Source of the DNA: Nitrosomonas sp.
GTDB lineage: Bacteria > Pseudomonadota > Gammaproteobacteria > Burkholderiales > Nitrosomonadaceae
Length of the DNA: 64,000 nucleotides
Assembly: GCA_019635215.1 (NCBI GenBank)
Contig: JAHBZZ010000002.1
Span: 248,001 to 312,000 of the forward strand
Direction of reading: 5' to 3'
Made by a program: the position numbers and the translations under genes. The notes beneath the pieces are model-generated. The model searched no databases. It was not told the origin of the DNA and saw only the letters and a program-made list of their open reading frames with translations. Positions 30,214-41,488 of this stretch are shown piece after piece (positions within the stretch are counted from its first letter, which is position 1; the number at the start of each line of letters is the position of its first letter).

Positions 30214-31632
30214 TTACTCATTGATAATCCTTAATTCTCGCTGCCTTTGAAAAATTTCTGACGCGGCTCTGGATATCGAACCTGCTCCCATAATCAACAT
30301 CACATCACCATCGTCGACAACATCCAGAATTGCGGTAATCAAGTCACCCACAGTCTGGGTGTAAATAGGCTCCACTCTCCCCTGTACACGCACTGCTCTC
30401 GCCAGTGACTTGCTGTCAGCTGCCACAATCGGCTCTTCACCAGCCGAATAAACCTCAGTCAACAGCAACACATCCGCCTGTGAAAGTACTTTGGCAAAAT
30501 CTTCAAACAAATCCCGGGTACGTGTGTAACGGTGCGGCTGAAAAGCCAGAACAACACGCCGTCCTGGAAATGCGCCGCGCGCAGCACTCAGCGTCGCAGC
30601 CAGCTCTGCCGGATGATGACCATAATCGTCAACCAGCGAAAAGCTACGCTGATCAGTCAATCGAATCGTGCCGTAGTGCTGAAAACGCCGTTCAACACCC
30701 TTAAATCCGGATAATGCTCTGACAATCGCTGCATCGGGCACACCTATCTCATTCGCGACGGCAATTGCCGCCAGCGCATTCTGTATGTTGTGCATACCGG
30801 GCAGGTTCAGAACAATGGGCAGCCTGCGGCTGGAACCGTTGACACCGACAATCGCAGTAAAATGCATCCGGCTGTGGTCATGCCTGATGTCCACCGCCCG
30901 TACCTGTGCTTCCTCCGAAAGCCCGTATGTCGTGATAGGTTTCGTTATTTCCGACAGCAGCGCGCGTACATTGGCATCGTCAATACAAAGCACCGCCATG
31001 CCATAAAAAGGCAGATGCTGAACAAATTCGACAAATGTCTGTTTCAAACGGTTGAAGTCGTTGCCATACGTATGCATATGGTCCTCATCGACATTGGTTA
31101 CTACCGTCAGAACAGGCTGCAGATAAAGAAACGATGCATCCGATTCATCTGCTTCAACAACAATAAATTCACCGCTGCCAAGCTTGGCGTGACAGCCTGC
31201 CGCTTCCAGACGTCCGCCAATCACAAAAGTCGGATCCATATCCGCTTCCGCCAGTACACTGGCAATAAGACTGGTTGTCGTTGTTTTGCCATGCGTGCCA
31301 GCGATGGCAATACCCCGGCGCAGACGCAGCAACTCGGCTAGCATTAAAGCGCGCGGTACAACAGGAATTTTTTTCATATGCGCAGCGGTTACTTCAGGAT
31401 TATCCGCTTTGACCGCTGTCGAAGTGACCACCACATCAGCACCGGCAATCTGCTCACTGGCATGGCCGGTATAAACCGTTATTCCCAGGCTTCTCAAACG
31501 CCGTGCTACCGCATTATCGGACAAGTCCGAACCGGTGATTTTATACCTCAGATTAAACATCACTTCGGCGATACCACTCATACCGGAACCGCAAATTCCG
31601 ACAAAATGGATATGTTTGACTTTATGCCTCAC
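30214..31632 (-). CDS. murC: UDP-N-acetylmuramate--L-alanine ligase MurC
   Basis: A 472-residue Mur ligase adding L-Ala to UDP-MurNAc. It has the ATP loop [12 protein letters not shown] near 115, [20 protein letters not shown] and a C-terminal domain with [10 protein letters not shown] and FQPHRYTRT. The start is probably GTG at 31632, which lies 7 bases from an AGGAG ribosome-binding site and gives the usual N-terminus (M/K)[11 protein letters not shown]. The alternative GTG at 31638 overlaps the murG stop but is only one base from that ribosome-binding site. An oddity is C14 in [10 protein letters not shown], where the family has Gly in this nucleotide loop. Confidence 0.95.
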   Translation of the reverse strand: MRHKVKHIHFVGICGSGMSGIAEVMFNLRYKITGSDLSDNAVARRLRSLGITVYTGHASEQIAGADVVVTSTAVKADNPEVTAAHMKKIPVVPRALMLAELLRLRRGIAIAGTHGKTTTTSLIASVLAEADMDPTFVIGGRLEAAGCHAKLGSGEFIVVEADESDASFLYLQPVLTVVTNVDEDHMHTYGNDFNRLKQTFVEFVQHLPFYGMAVLCIDDANVRALLSEITKPITTYGLSEEAQVRAVDIRHDHSRMHFTAIVGVNGSSRRLPIVLNLPGMHNIQNALAAIAVANEIGVPDAAIVRALSGFKGVERRFQHYGTIRLTDQRSFSLVDDYGHHPAELAATLSAARGAFPGRRVVLAFQPHRYTRTRDLFEDFAKVLSQADVLLLTEVYSAGEEPIVAADSKSLARAVRVQGRVEPIYTQTVGDLITAILDVVDDGDVMLIMGAGSISRAASEIFQRQRELRIINE

Positions 31633-31634
31633 CG

Positions 31635-32723
31635 TCACGCTCCTTTCGTATCACCACACAATTGCCTGCATATTTGCGCAACCCTTTGCGCTGCGTCAGG
31701 TGTCGCCTTATTGCGCGCCGTATTCGCCATTACCCGCAATTTCTCGCGTGTCAAACTTTCCAATAGCGCCGCCAAACGATCAAAGCTCAGTTCGTTTTGC
31801 GGCAGTAAAATCGCCGCCTGATGATCGCTTAAGAAGCGTGCATTACCGGTTTGATGATCGTCCACGGCATAAGGATAAGGCACCAATATACTTGCAACAC
31901 CGGCGGCTGCCAGTTCTGACACCGTCAAAGCGCCCGCACGGCACAAAACCAGATCACATACCGCATATTGTCCGGCCATATCATCAATAAACGCCACTAA
32001 TTGTGCGGTCACCCCCACTGCCTGATAATTCTGGCGTACTGCACTGAGATTCTTTTCACCCGTCTGATGCACAACGACGGGACGTCTGTCTTGCGGAATT
32101 TTTTGCAAAGCCTGCGGCACAACTGTATTTAAAATCTGCGCACCCAAGCTACCTCCTATGACCAATAGTCGTAGCGGCCCGGTTCGTCCTGAGAAACGCT
32201 TTTCCGGCGCATCCAGTGTTGCTATTTCCTGCCGCACAGGGTTTCCCGCGACAATGACTTTGCCTTCATCCGCTTTGATCTTGGCGGGAAAGCCAAGAAT
32301 CACTTTATCGGCCAATTTTGCCAAAACTCTGTTGGTTAAACCCGGCACTGAGTTCTGCTCATGAATCAATAGAGGTTTATTTAGCAATGCAGCCATCATA
32401 CCGCCAGGAAAAGCCGGATAACCACCCATGCCCAACACCACATCGGGTTGCACACGACGCAAAATATCCAGACTTTGCTTAAATGCTTTCAACAGCCGCA
32501 GCGGTAAGGTCAACCACGTGAATACACGCTTTCCCCTTAATCCCGCAAAATTAATCGTTTCCACCAGGTAACCCCGCTGCGTCACTAACCTGTTTTCCAT
32601 GCCAGCCTGTGTACCCAACCATACCACTTGCCAGCCGGATGCCTTCAATTCATTGGCAACCGCCAGACCCGGAAAAACATGCCCACCGGTTCCACCCGCC
32701 ATAATCAGAATGGTGTATGTCAT
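31635..32723 (-). CDS. murG: Undecaprenyldiphospho-muramoylpentapeptide beta-N-acetylglucosaminyltransferase MurG
   Basis: A 362-residue GT-B glycosyltransferase that adds GlcNAc to lipid I to give lipid II on the inner face of the membrane. Signatures: [19 protein letters not shown] at the N-terminus, [25 protein letters not shown] near 125, [13 protein letters not shown] in the UDP-sugar domain, and [31 protein letters not shown] near 270-300. It sits 40 bp after ftsW and touches murC. Confidence 0.97.
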   Translation of the reverse strand: MTYTILIMAGGTGGHVFPGLAVANELKASGWQVVWLGTQAGMENRLVTQRGYLVETINFAGLRGKRVFTWLTLPLRLLKAFKQSLDILRRVQPDVVLGMGGYPAFPGGMMAALLNKPLLIHEQNSVPGLTNRVLAKLADKVILGFPAKIKADEGKVIVAGNPVRQEIATLDAPEKRFSGRTGPLRLLVIGGSLGAQILNTVVPQALQKIPQDRRPVVVHQTGEKNLSAVRQNYQAVGVTAQLVAFIDDMAGQYAVCDLVLCRAGALTVSELAAAGVASILVPYPYAVDDHQTGNARFLSDHQAAILLPQNELSFDRLAALLESLTREKLRVMANTARNKATPDAAQRVAQICRQLCGDTKGA

Positions 32724-32763
32724 GGATGTTATTCCTTTATATTGTTAGCCGAGGCACGCTTAT

Positions 32764-33924
32764 TCATGCGCTTTTACCTTGCAATCGCTGCCTGTTTTCC
32801 CAGTCGATCCGCAGTAAAACAGCCAATGCAAAACAGATTGCTGTAATACTGCTGCCGCCAAAACTCATCAGCGGCAATGTCAAACCTTTAGTAGGCAGTA
32901 CACCCATATTGACACCGATATTGATAAGCGCCTGCATGCCAATCCAGAGACCGATACCTTGCGCCACCAGCGCAGCAAAATAGCATTCCAGTTTCGCTGC
33001 CTGACGGCCGATCGCCAAAGCGCGAACGACAAGCGTCCCAAACAATACAATGACTACGGTAACACCGACAAAACCCAGTTCCTCGGCAAGCACTGCCAGC
33101 AGAAAATCCGTATGCGCTTCAGGCAGATAAAATAATTTTTCGACACTCCCCCCGAGTCCAACACCCAACCATTCGCCACGGCCAAATGCGATCAGCGCAT
33201 GACTGAGTTGATATCCTTTTCCAAGCGGATCAGCCCAAGGGTCCATAAAACCAATAATCCGATCTAGACGATAGCCTGAAACATTAATGAGTACATAGGC
33301 GCCTGCAACCATCAACCCTAGCAACACTGAAAAAATTTTCATACTGACGCCACCCAAAAACAATATGGCGATGACCAGAGCGGTAATAACGGCAGCCGCA
33401 CCAAAATCGGGCTGCCGCAGCAACAAAAAACCAACAGCACCGATAATCGCCAGAATGGGCAAAAAACCTTTGAGGAAACTATTCAGATCTGCCGCTTTGC
33501 GTACCACATAATCAGCGGTATAGATGATCATAAAAAACTTCATGAATTCTGATGGCTGCAGATTAAAAAAGTAGAGTGAAATCCAACGCTGACTACCGTT
33601 TATTTCGCGACCGATCCCAGGAATAAGCACCAACATAAGCAGGATTATGCCTAGCAGAAACAGATAAAACGCCGATTTCTGCCAGATGTACAGCGGCACC
33701 TGAAAAGCAACCAATCCGAGCATACCGCCTATCGCCAGATAAACCAAATGGCGAAACAAATAGTGATAGGAGCGGTCCGTACCGAACTGCGCTTCGGCTA
33801 TCGCAATAGAGGCCGAATAAACCATTACCAGCCCCAAACTCAGCAACAACAGCACAGACCATACCAGCACCTGATCAAAGTCCGGCATTCTAGCGATTTT
33901 TACAGTGTCTGTCTGATTGAGCAT
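32764..33924 (-). CDS. ftsW: SEDS-family peptidoglycan glycosyltransferase FtsW
   Basis: A 386-residue polytopic membrane protein with about ten membrane segments and the SEDS signatures GINGSQRWI (here [12 protein letters not shown]), [22 protein letters not shown] near 275-298 and [11 protein letters not shown] near 350. It polymerises lipid II with FtsI at the septum. The N-terminal cytosolic stretch is short. It begins 3 bp after the murD stop. FtsW rather than RodA is indicated by the dcw context. Confidence 0.96.
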   Translation of the reverse strand: MLNQTDTVKIARMPDFDQVLVWSVLLLLSLGLVMVYSASIAIAEAQFGTDRSYHYLFRHLVYLAIGGMLGLVAFQVPLYIWQKSAFYLFLLGIILLMLVLIPGIGREINGSQRWISLYFFNLQPSEFMKFFMIIYTADYVVRKAADLNSFLKGFLPILAIIGAVGFLLLRQPDFGAAAVITALVIAILFLGGVSMKIFSVLLGLMVAGAYVLINVSGYRLDRIIGFMDPWADPLGKGYQLSHALIAFGRGEWLGVGLGGSVEKLFYLPEAHTDFLLAVLAEELGFVGVTVVIVLFGTLVVRALAIGRQAAKLECYFAALVAQGIGLWIGMQALINIGVNMGVLPTKGLTLPLMSFGGSSITAICFALAVLLRIDWENRQRLQGKSA

Positions 33925-33927
33925 CGA

Positions 33928-35343
33928 TCAATGCCTCTTCTGTTCAAGCATCAAAAATTTCAGCTCAATATCCTTCACTGCTGCGACGAATACTTCTGCT
34001 CGATGCACATAATTCCTGAACATATCAAAACTTGCACAAGCCGGGGATAGTAATACCACATCACCAGGATGTGCTAACAGAAAACTTTTCTGCACCGCTT
34101 CTTCCATGGTTCGTGTAAACTGGATCGGCACCCCACAGTTATCCAGTGCAGCAGCAATTCTTCCCGCATCGAGGCCGATCAGCATGACGGCACGCGCACC
34201 TTCCGCGACTGCTTGCCGTACCAGCGTGAAATCCTGTCCCTTACCGTCGCCACCGGCTATAAGCACGGCATTACCCTGCAATCCTTTCAGTGCAGCAACC
34301 GTTGATCCGACATTGGTGCTTTTGGAATCATCGATAAATGTCACATCACCGAATACGGCAACCACTTCCATCCGGTGCGATAATCCTTTGAATTCGCGTA
34401 ATGCTGAAAGCAGAGGTGCTATCGGCATTTCCATGGCACAGCAAATCGCCAGTGCAGCCAATGCATTGGCTGCATTATGCAATCCCTTCAATTTCAAATC
34501 GGATACCTTCATCAACAACTGCCGGCCTTCCGCCAGCCAAATGTCACTGTCCCAATGAACGATACCAAAATCCGTTTCAGCAATGGGCTCGCTCAAGCCG
34601 AATGTTATTTGCTTTCTGTTAGTTTGCCGCATGGCCATGGAAAACACATCGTCCCGGTTTGATATCTGCATACCCTCCACCGGTACCTCATGCCTGAAAA
34701 TTCTGGCTTTAGCCTGGATATACTCCTGCATGCTGCAATACCGGTCCATATGATCTTCACTCAAATTCAATACCGTCGCCACATCCGCATTAAGCCATTC
34801 GGTCAGCTCCAGTTGAAAACTGGATACTTCCAGCACCCATATTCGCGGCATTTTGCCGTGATCAAGACATTGCATAAAAACATCAAGTACCGCCGGACCG
34901 ATATTCCCGGCCACCGCCACATCCATTCCCGCTTTTCTGAGCATTGCCCCGACCATCGCAGTAACAGTCGTTTTTCCATTGGTGCCAGTAATCGCCAATA
35001 CTTTCGCGTTCGCAGTATTATTTTGTTTAAGTGCCCATTTAAACAACGTAATATCGCCTACCACAGGAACACCGCTATTAATCGCATGCTGAACAAACGG
35101 CTCGGTCACCGGCACTCCCGGACTCATCGCAATAAGGTCGATATCGTCAAGAACTCTATTCTCAAATGAACCGGTGAAAATTTCTCCGGCTGGAACTATT
35201 GACATCATGCCATCGAGATTGGGCGGAGCCGTCCGGCTATCAGCCACCCGTATTCTGGCCTCCTGGCGGAGCAGCCATTTCACAATCGACATTCCTGTTT
35301 CACCCATACCCAGCACCAGCACATGTTTTCCTTTCAGATTCAT
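33928..35343 (-). CDS. murD: UDP-N-acetylmuramoylalanine--D-glutamate ligase MurD
   Basis: A 471-residue Mur ligase adding D-Glu. N-terminal [18 protein letters not shown] binds the uridine part. The ATP loop is [16 protein letters not shown] near 118-133, followed by [12 protein letters not shown], then [17 protein letters not shown] and the C-terminal [16 protein letters not shown]. The frame extends to a GTG at 35427, but ATG at 35343 gives the family N-terminus and overlaps the mraY stop by 4 bp (ATGA), so it is chosen. Confidence 0.96.
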   Translation of the reverse strand: MNLKGKHVLVLGMGETGMSIVKWLLRQEARIRVADSRTAPPNLDGMMSIVPAGEIFTGSFENRVLDDIDLIAMSPGVPVTEPFVQHAINSGVPVVGDITLFKWALKQNNTANAKVLAITGTNGKTTVTAMVGAMLRKAGMDVAVAGNIGPAVLDVFMQCLDHGKMPRIWVLEVSSFQLELTEWLNADVATVLNLSEDHMDRYCSMQEYIQAKARIFRHEVPVEGMQISNRDDVFSMAMRQTNRKQITFGLSEPIAETDFGIVHWDSDIWLAEGRQLLMKVSDLKLKGLHNAANALAALAICCAMEMPIAPLLSALREFKGLSHRMEVVAVFGDVTFIDDSKSTNVGSTVAALKGLQGNAVLIAGGDGKGQDFTLVRQAVAEGARAVMLIGLDAGRIAAALDNCGVPIQFTRTMEEAVQKSFLLAHPGDVVLLSPACASFDMFRNYVHRAEVFVAAVKDIELKFLMLEQKRH

Positions 35344-36425
35344 CTTAGTTTCAATGTCGATAGACCGACCAAAACCAGAATAATCGTAATGATCCAGAAT
35401 CGCACAACCACCTGATTTTCCTTCCACCCCTTTAATTCAAAATGATGATGCAGCGGCGCCATCCTGAAAACACGACGTCCAGTCAGCTTATACGACGCAA
35501 CTTGTAGCATGACTGAAAGCGCTTCTATTACAAAAACCCCGCCCATGATCACCAGCACAATTTCCTGCCGTACAATGACCGTGATTACGCCCAACGCAGC
35601 GCCTAACGACAACGCACCCACATCCCCCATAAATACTTCAGCCGGATATGTGTTAAACCACAGAAAAGCCAATCCCGCTCCAGCCAATGCCCCGCAAAAG
35701 ACGGTCAATTCTCCGGCATTCGGAATATAGGGAATACCCAGATAGTTTGCAAAAACCACATGACCCGCAGCATAAGCAAAAATCGCCAGAGCGCCGCCGA
35801 CCATAACCGTTGGCATAATCGCGAGACCATCCAATCCGTCGGTCAGATTGACCGCGTTACTGGTACCTACAATTACCAGATAAGTCAAAATAACAAATCC
35901 GACCACACCCAGCGGAATTGCGATATCCTTAAAAAAAGGCACGATCATATCCGTCTGTACCGGCAATTCGGCTGTCATAGCAAGATAAAACGCCACTACC
36001 AACGCGATAACGGACTGCCAGAAAAACTTGCTTCCTGCCGCGAGTCCTTTAGGATTCCGATATACGACTTTACGATAATCATCGACCCATCCAATCAAAC
36101 CGAACCCCAAAGTCGTTAACAGCACCACCCAGATATACCGATTGCTGAGATCAGCCCACAGCAAGGTCGTCAACACGATCGCCACCAGAATTAACGCGCC
36201 ACCCATGGTCGGCGTTCCTGTTTTGGCCAGATGTGTTTGCGGGCCATCATCACGCACCGCTTGTCCGATTTTGTAGTACGTCAGCTTGCGTATCATTATC
36301 GGTCCGATCAGAAACGAGACTGCCAGCGCTGTCAATGCAGCCAGCATGGCACGCAATGTGATATAGCTGAACACATTGAACGCACGGATATCCTGCGACA
36401 ACCACTGTGATAGCTCTAATAACAT
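35340..36425 (-). CDS. mraY: Phospho-N-acetylmuramoyl-pentapeptide transferase MraY
   Basis: A 361-residue integral membrane enzyme with ten predicted helices that transfers phospho-MurNAc-pentapeptide to undecaprenyl phosphate, giving lipid I. Active-site segments: [20 protein letters not shown] (Asp pair), [19 protein letters not shown] near 190-207, [14 protein letters not shown] near 265 and [13 protein letters not shown] near 325, the MraY histidine motif. It follows murF by 74 bp, the only moderate gap in this half of the cluster, and overlaps murD. Confidence 0.97.
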   Translation of the reverse strand: MLLELSQWLSQDIRAFNVFSYITLRAMLAALTALAVSFLIGPIMIRKLTYYKIGQAVRDDGPQTHLAKTGTPTMGGALILVAIVLTTLLWADLSNRYIWVVLLTTLGFGLIGWVDDYRKVVYRNPKGLAAGSKFFWQSVIALVVAFYLAMTAELPVQTDMIVPFFKDIAIPLGVVGFVILTYLVIVGTSNAVNLTDGLDGLAIMPTVMVGGALAIFAYAAGHVVFANYLGIPYIPNAGELTVFCGALAGAGLAFLWFNTYPAEVFMGDVGALSLGAALGVITVIVRQEIVLVIMGGVFVIEALSVMLQVASYKLTGRRVFRMAPLHHHFELKGWKENQVVVRFWIITIILVLVGLSTLKLR

Positions 36426-36499
36426 TACGCTTCTCTTAACCGTGTAAAACTGACACTCGCTATCCGCATTTTATTTTTACCCTTTACAATTGACTGCAA

Positions 36500-37894
36500 T
36501 CACACTTCCGTTACGGCTTCCAGCCGATCGATGACCCGCTCCATATGCATAAACCGCGACCCCTTGACCAATACGGTCACGTCTGCCGCCAATATGTTTT
36601 GCAGATCATCGAGCAATGCTTCCATAGTACTGAAATGCTGTGCTCCCCGGCCATAGGCATCGCTCGCATGCTTGCTCAGATCGCCCAGAGTCAACAATCT
36701 ATCCAGTTTGAACAATCGTGCTGCTTCACCGATGGTTCTATGCAAATCACCTGAAGCGTTTCCAAGTTCTCCCATATCGCCGAGCACCAGAATCTTTCTG
36801 CCCGCCGCACCAGCCAAAACGGCCAAAGCTGCCTTCACCGATTCAGGATTTGCGTTATAACTGTCATCAATCAGAATCGAATGATTTTTCCCCTGTTTAA
36901 TTTGCAGCCGCCCTTTCACACCTTTAAAACATTCCAATCCGGCTGCTATTGTTTTACCATTCACCCCGAGGGCCACAGCTGCCGCAGCTGCCGCCAAACT
37001 ATTCCTGATATTATGAATGCCGGGTACCTTCAGACTGATATCCTGGACACCATCCGGCAGTTTTAATTGAACTGCGCTACCATATACCTCGCTTGTAAAC
37101 TCAGCAGTAACTTGCGTTGTCGCTTCAAAACCAAATTCTATGACGCTTTTTTCCCCAATCAACGTCCGCCACAGCGGCGCATATTTATCATCCGCATTGA
37201 TCACTGCTGTACCTTGCTGATTCAATCCGGCAAAAATCTCGCCCTTTGCCCGCGCAACAGCGTCGATTGATCCCAGCCCCTCTATATGAGCAGCACCAGC
37301 GTTAGTAATTACCGCCACGTCAGGTCTCGCTAGACGGGTTAAGCAGGCAATTTCTCCAACATGATTCATACCCATTTCAATCACGGCATACCGATGAGTC
37401 TCGCGCAAACGCAACAACATCAGTGGTACGCCTATGTCGTTATTAAGATTACCTACTGTTGCCAGTACTTGTGATGTCCGATCAGTTGACGCAGCCGTAT
37501 TTTCACCCACAGCCTGACATAAAATCGACGCAAGCATCTCTTTCACCGTCGTCTTACCATTACTGCCAGTTATTGCGACAAGCGGCATCGAAAACCGATG
37601 CCGCCAGTGTGCCGCTAATTGCCCGAGACTTAAACGGGTATCTTTAACCTGGATCAATGGAATATCATTTATCCGAATCGCATCATCGATTTCAAGTCCC
37701 ACCATGGCCGCGACAGCACCCTGCTCCCGCGCGGCGCGCACAAAACGGTGCCCATCATATCTTTCTCCGGTCAATGCGACAAAAAGCTCACCTGGACACA
37801 AAGTACGGCTATCCGTGCTCACCCCAGTAAACAACACATCATTACCTTGCCAACGGGCATTCAGCGCTTCAGCCGCTTCCTGCAATCGCATCAT
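36500..37894 (-). CDS. murF: UDP-N-acetylmuramoyl-tripeptide--D-alanyl-D-alanine ligase MurF
   Basis: A 464-residue Mur ligase adding the D-Ala-D-Ala dipeptide. The N-terminal UDP domain has GVSTDSRTLCPGELFVAL, followed by VAITGSNGKTTVKEML near 105-120, VIEMGMNHVGEIACLTR, LIDDSYNANPESVKAAL near 335 and VLVKGSRFMHMERVI at the end. All are standard. Its ATG overlaps the murE stop by 4 bp. Confidence 0.96.
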   Translation of the reverse strand: MMRLQEAAEALNARWQGNDVLFTGVSTDSRTLCPGELFVALTGERYDGHRFVRAAREQGAVAAMVGLEIDDAIRINDIPLIQVKDTRLSLGQLAAHWRHRFSMPLVAITGSNGKTTVKEMLASILCQAVGENTAASTDRTSQVLATVGNLNNDIGVPLMLLRLRETHRYAVIEMGMNHVGEIACLTRLARPDVAVITNAGAAHIEGLGSIDAVARAKGEIFAGLNQQGTAVINADDKYAPLWRTLIGEKSVIEFGFEATTQVTAEFTSEVYGSAVQLKLPDGVQDISLKVPGIHNIRNSLAAAAAAVALGVNGKTIAAGLECFKGVKGRLQIKQGKNHSILIDDSYNANPESVKAALAVLAGAAGRKILVLGDMGELGNASGDLHRTIGEAARLFKLDRLLTLGDLSKHASDAYGRGAQHFSTMEALLDDLQNILAADVTVLVKGSRFMHMERVIDRLEAVTEV

Positions 37895-39447
37895 GCCCGT
37901 TCTCCTTTTTTATCCGACAGATCGCCCAGAATCTGCTGAACGATTACCGCATCGTTAAATGGAATTTTCTGTTCATTGACTTCCTGATATGCTTCATGCC
38001 CTTTGCCAGCGATCAATACGATATCGCCTGCCGACGCACTGCTGATCGCCTGATAAATGGCCAATTCGCGATTAATTTCAATCTGCAGTTTTTTACTGTC
38101 CTGCGTTCCAATCATATCCTGGATGATCTTGCGAGGATCTTCATTACGCGGATTGTCACTGGTAAAAATCACCTCATCCGCAAAGCGCATCGCGGCTTCC
38201 CCAATGAGTTTGCGCTTACCCTGATCGCGTTCGCCACCGCAACCCATCACACAAAACAAACGTCCGGCTTTTCGTGGATGCTTCTGATTAAATGCTGCAA
38301 CTTGCAACATGTCCGACAGGGTTGACAACACTTTTTCCAATGCATCCGGCGTGTGTGCATAATCGACAATCACAGTAGGGTGCTCTTCTCCGCCAAATTT
38401 CTCCATGCGTCCCGGAATCGGCTTAATATACCGCAGCGCACTCACCGCATCGAAAAATGGTATGCCGCAAGCAAGCAATGCCGCCGTCACCGCCAGCAAA
38501 TTCACTGCATTGAATTTACCGACCAAGCCAACACTCAATTCTGCACGCTCCCCCTGATATTCGATCTCAAGCGACAATCCATATAAATCCGCCCTGAGAT
38601 TACAGCCGTATACCATGCTGCAACGCTCGGCGCAGCCTTTCACAGCATCCTTTCTAAAGCTGTAACCGATAATCTGAACCGATTTCCGAGCCAATTGCTG
38701 AAACAATTCCACACCCAGCACATCATCCAGATTGAGCACCGCGGATTTCAATTCTGGCCAGAAAAACAGACGTGCTTTCGACTCGGCATAGGCATCCATG
38801 TCTTTGTGATAATCCAGGTGATCGCGTGACAGATTCGTTAATACCGCAACTGAAAGTGCCGTACCATTCAGACGTCCCTGTTCAATGCCATGAGAAGATA
38901 CTTCCATTGCCACATGCGTGGCGCCATTATGCAAAAACTTCGCTAAATTCTTTTGCAGCAGAACAGGATCCGGCGTCGTGTTGACCACCGCTTCCAATTC
39001 ACCTGCAAAACCGCTGCCTAATGTTCCCATCACTGCAGTTTCCTTTTGCAGCGCATTCATTGCCTGAGAAAACCAATGACTGCAGGATGTTTTACCATTG
39101 GTACCGGTGAATCCAACAACACACAATTGTTTCGATGGATGACCATATACACAATCTGCAATCAATCCGGCTTTTCTCCGCAATCCGGCGATACCCAGCG
39201 ACGGCACTTGCCACGACGGGTTCCATGAAAAATTATCCGACTCCCATATCACAGCATTTGCACCCGCCAAAATAGCCTGCGGTATCAACTTACGCGCATC
39301 TATTCTGGATCCTGCGATAGCCAAAAACGTATCTCCGGGTAGCACCTGACGGCTATCTGTAACCAGTCGTTCAACGGGTACACCGAGCTTATCGAGTTGA
39401 TGACAATCGAATGTTTTACTGACTTTCTCTGCCATAAACTGACTCAC
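37891..39447 (-). CDS. murE: UDP-N-acetylmuramoyl-tripeptide synthetase MurE (meso-diaminopimelate type)
   Basis: A 518-residue Mur ligase adding the third residue. DSRQVLPGDTFLAI and GFTGTNGKTSCSHWF (ATP loop near 114) are intact. The motif DNPRNEDP near residue 432 is the known specificity mark for meso-diaminopimelate rather than lysine, consistent with dapF nearby. The start is GTG at 39447, overlapping the ftsI stop by 4 bp; ATG at 39435 is a credible alternative four codons later. It overlaps murF by 4 bp at its end. Confidence 0.95.
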   Translation of the reverse strand: MSQFMAEKVSKTFDCHQLDKLGVPVERLVTDSRQVLPGDTFLAIAGSRIDARKLIPQAILAGANAVIWESDNFSWNPSWQVPSLGIAGLRRKAGLIADCVYGHPSKQLCVVGFTGTNGKTSCSHWFSQAMNALQKETAVMGTLGSGFAGELEAVVNTTPDPVLLQKNLAKFLHNGATHVAMEVSSHGIEQGRLNGTALSVAVLTNLSRDHLDYHKDMDAYAESKARLFFWPELKSAVLNLDDVLGVELFQQLARKSVQIIGYSFRKDAVKGCAERCSMVYGCNLRADLYGLSLEIEYQGERAELSVGLVGKFNAVNLLAVTAALLACGIPFFDAVSALRYIKPIPGRMEKFGGEEHPTVIVDYAHTPDALEKVLSTLSDMLQVAAFNQKHPRKAGRLFCVMGCGGERDQGKRKLIGEAAMRFADEVIFTSDNPRNEDPRKIIQDMIGTQDSKKLQIEINRELAIYQAISSASAGDIVLIAGKGHEAYQEVNEQKIPFNDAVIVQQILGDLSDKKGERA

Positions 39448-41186
39448 CCATCGCCGCCAGCAGAAAGAAACATCGGCACGGCAGCCACTTCACCTGAAAG
39501 CGCATCGTGCGGCACGTTCAGCAATCGCAGCGCCGTTGTCATCACCTGACTGAACACCGGAGCCGCCACCGCACCACCAAAATATTTACCGGCAGAAGGT
39601 TCATCCAACACTACCGCCACGATCAATCGCGGATTGGATACAGGCGCAAAACCGACAAACGAAGAAATATAGCGATTCTTGGCATATTTTCCTTCGACCA
39701 ATTTATGCGCTGTTCCTGTTTTACCGGCCACACGATAGCCATTCACCCGGGCAAGCGGCGCAGTACCGCCTGGCTGTGTCGCCATTTCCAGCATCTGACT
39801 GATCGCGAGTGCCGTTTTACTTGAAATCACACGCTGCCCCATCACCGGAAAATTCTGCTTTAATACCGAAATCGGTTTTAATTCACCTCCCGTCGTAAAA
39901 ATCGTATAGGCACGTGCAATTTGCAACAAACTCACCGATAGCCCATGACCAAACGACATGGTAGCCTGCTCAATTGTACGCCAGCGATTGTAAGGCCTTA
40001 ACACACCGCCAGCTTCCCCGGGAAAACCGGTGCCGATCAGTTGTCCAAAACCGACTTTGTTATACATTTCCCATAATGTCTGCGCCGGCATGGACAGCGC
40101 TATTTTAACCGTACCGACATTACTGGAAACCTGCAAAACTTCGGCTACTGTTAGCAATCCTTTATTACTTACATCGCGAATCGTCGCACGACCAACCCTG
40201 AATGTACCCGGTGCCGTTTGCACAACCGTTTCAGGATTTACCAAACCGGTTTCTATCGCCACGGCAATCGGAAACGGTTTCAGCGTTGAACCCGGTTCAT
40301 AGATATCAACCACCGCACGGTTTACCAGGACACGGTTATCAATCATTTCCTTGGTTATGGCCGAATTCGGGTTATAGACAGGAAAATTAGATAGTGCCAG
40401 AACCTCTCCGCTTTGCGCATCCAACACCACAATGCTGCCTGCTCTCGCCTGATGTTTGATAGCTGCGTGCTTCAGTTCCTGATGTGCAATATGCTGAATT
40501 CTTCTATCCAGCGACAACACAAGATCCTGACCTTGACGAGGCGCGCGGATTTTTTCCACATCTTCAATAATACGTCCCTTATTATCCTTAATGACGCGCC
40601 GTCTGCCTATTTCCCCGGTCAGCTCCGCGTTCCATCCATGTTCGACACCCTCCTGCCCTCGATCTTCGATATCCGTAAAACCGACGATGTGAGCCGCCAC
40701 CTCGCCTTCGGGATAATAGCGCTTGAATTCTGTTTCGAATGCGATACCCTTGATCTTCAGATCCACAATGTGCTCTGCAACCTCAGGAACAAGCCAACGT
40801 TTGAGATACACAAACCGTCCCTGTTTACGGTAAATACGCTTTTCGATCTCAGACTTTTCCATACCTAATAACCGCGCCAGTTGTTCAAGCTGGCCCGGTG
40901 TTATCTCGATCAATTTGGGATCCGCATACACTGAAGTAACCGGAGCACTGATGGCCAGTATTTCACCATTGCGATCTTTAATCATGCCGCGATCGGCGCT
41001 CATTTCAACAACTTTGCTATACCGCGCGGCGCCTTCTTTCTGTAAAAAATCATTATTTATACCCTGCAAAAACGCTGCTCTTGCAATCAAAACCGTCAAC
41101 CCCAAAACCAAGAAACCGAACAGCAGCATTGCCCGCCAGGGTTTCAATTTCAGTTGTGGCGATAACGGGTCGATTTTATTCAGCAT
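39444..41186 (-). CDS. ftsI: Septal peptidoglycan transpeptidase FtsI (PBP3)
   Basis: A 580-residue class B penicillin-binding protein. A cytosolic tail and one membrane segment (about 18-40) come first, then the pedestal domain. The transpeptidase domain has the three catalytic motifs: SxxK as STLKPF near 299, SxN in SSNVGTVKIALSM near 355 and KTG in AGKTGTAHKLVEGKYAKNRYISSFVGFAP near 488. It cross-links septal peptidoglycan with FtsW. Its start overlaps the ftsL end by 11 bp. Confidence 0.96.
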   Translation of the reverse strand: MLNKIDPLSPQLKLKPWRAMLLFGFLVLGLTVLIARAAFLQGINNDFLQKEGAARYSKVVEMSADRGMIKDRNGEILAISAPVTSVYADPKLIEITPGQLEQLARLLGMEKSEIEKRIYRKQGRFVYLKRWLVPEVAEHIVDLKIKGIAFETEFKRYYPEGEVAAHIVGFTDIEDRGQEGVEHGWNAELTGEIGRRRVIKDNKGRIIEDVEKIRAPRQGQDLVLSLDRRIQHIAHQELKHAAIKHQARAGSIVVLDAQSGEVLALSNFPVYNPNSAITKEMIDNRVLVNRAVVDIYEPGSTLKPFPIAVAIETGLVNPETVVQTAPGTFRVGRATIRDVSNKGLLTVAEVLQVSSNVGTVKIALSMPAQTLWEMYNKVGFGQLIGTGFPGEAGGVLRPYNRWRTIEQATMSFGHGLSVSLLQIARAYTIFTTGGELKPISVLKQNFPVMGQRVISSKTALAISQMLEMATQPGGTAPLARVNGYRVAGKTGTAHKLVEGKYAKNRYISSFVGFAPVSNPRLIVAVVLDEPSAGKYFGGAVAAPVFSQVMTTALRLLNVPHDALSGEVAAVPMFLSAGGDG

Positions 41187-41481
41187 ATTGCACCTTCGCC
41201 AGCTGTGACTCGTTTATTTTTGCTGCAGAAATAACCTGCACATGATTTGGTAGCGGAATATCCATATCCAGGTAAAGTCTGGCTTCATGTTCAATTTTGC
41301 GGCGCGCAATCAGCGTACTCTGCTCTAGTTGCAATTTTTTCCATTCGACATTCAGTTTGCGCGCTGTCCTTCTTTCATTTTCCAACGCCATATTGAGTTT
41401 GCGCGCTTCATTCTGCGCATACACCACACTCAGCGCACACACCACCAAAATCAATATCAGAAATAGATTAAATTTAAACAT
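41176..41481 (-). CDS. ftsL: Cell division protein FtsL
   Basis: A 101-residue bitopic membrane protein. One membrane segment lies at the very N-terminus (FKFNLFLILILVVCALSVVYA), followed by a periplasmic coiled coil rich in Glu/Arg/Leu (about 25-75). Sequence conservation in this family is low, so the name relies on size, topology and position between rsmH and ftsI, which are decisive. It forms a complex with FtsB and FtsQ and activates FtsWI. The gap to rsmH is 7 bp. Confidence 0.92.
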   Translation of the reverse strand: MFKFNLFLILILVVCALSVVYAQNEARKLNMALENERRTARKLNVEWKKLQLEQSTLIARRKIEHEARLYLDMDIPLPNHVQVISAAKINESQLAKVQYAE

Positions 41482-41488
41482 TTGCAGC

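Noticed and set aside
35344..35427. Longer N-terminus for MurD
   Set aside because: Starts with GTG inside mraY; the ATG at 35343 overlaps the mraY stop in the usual ATGA form.
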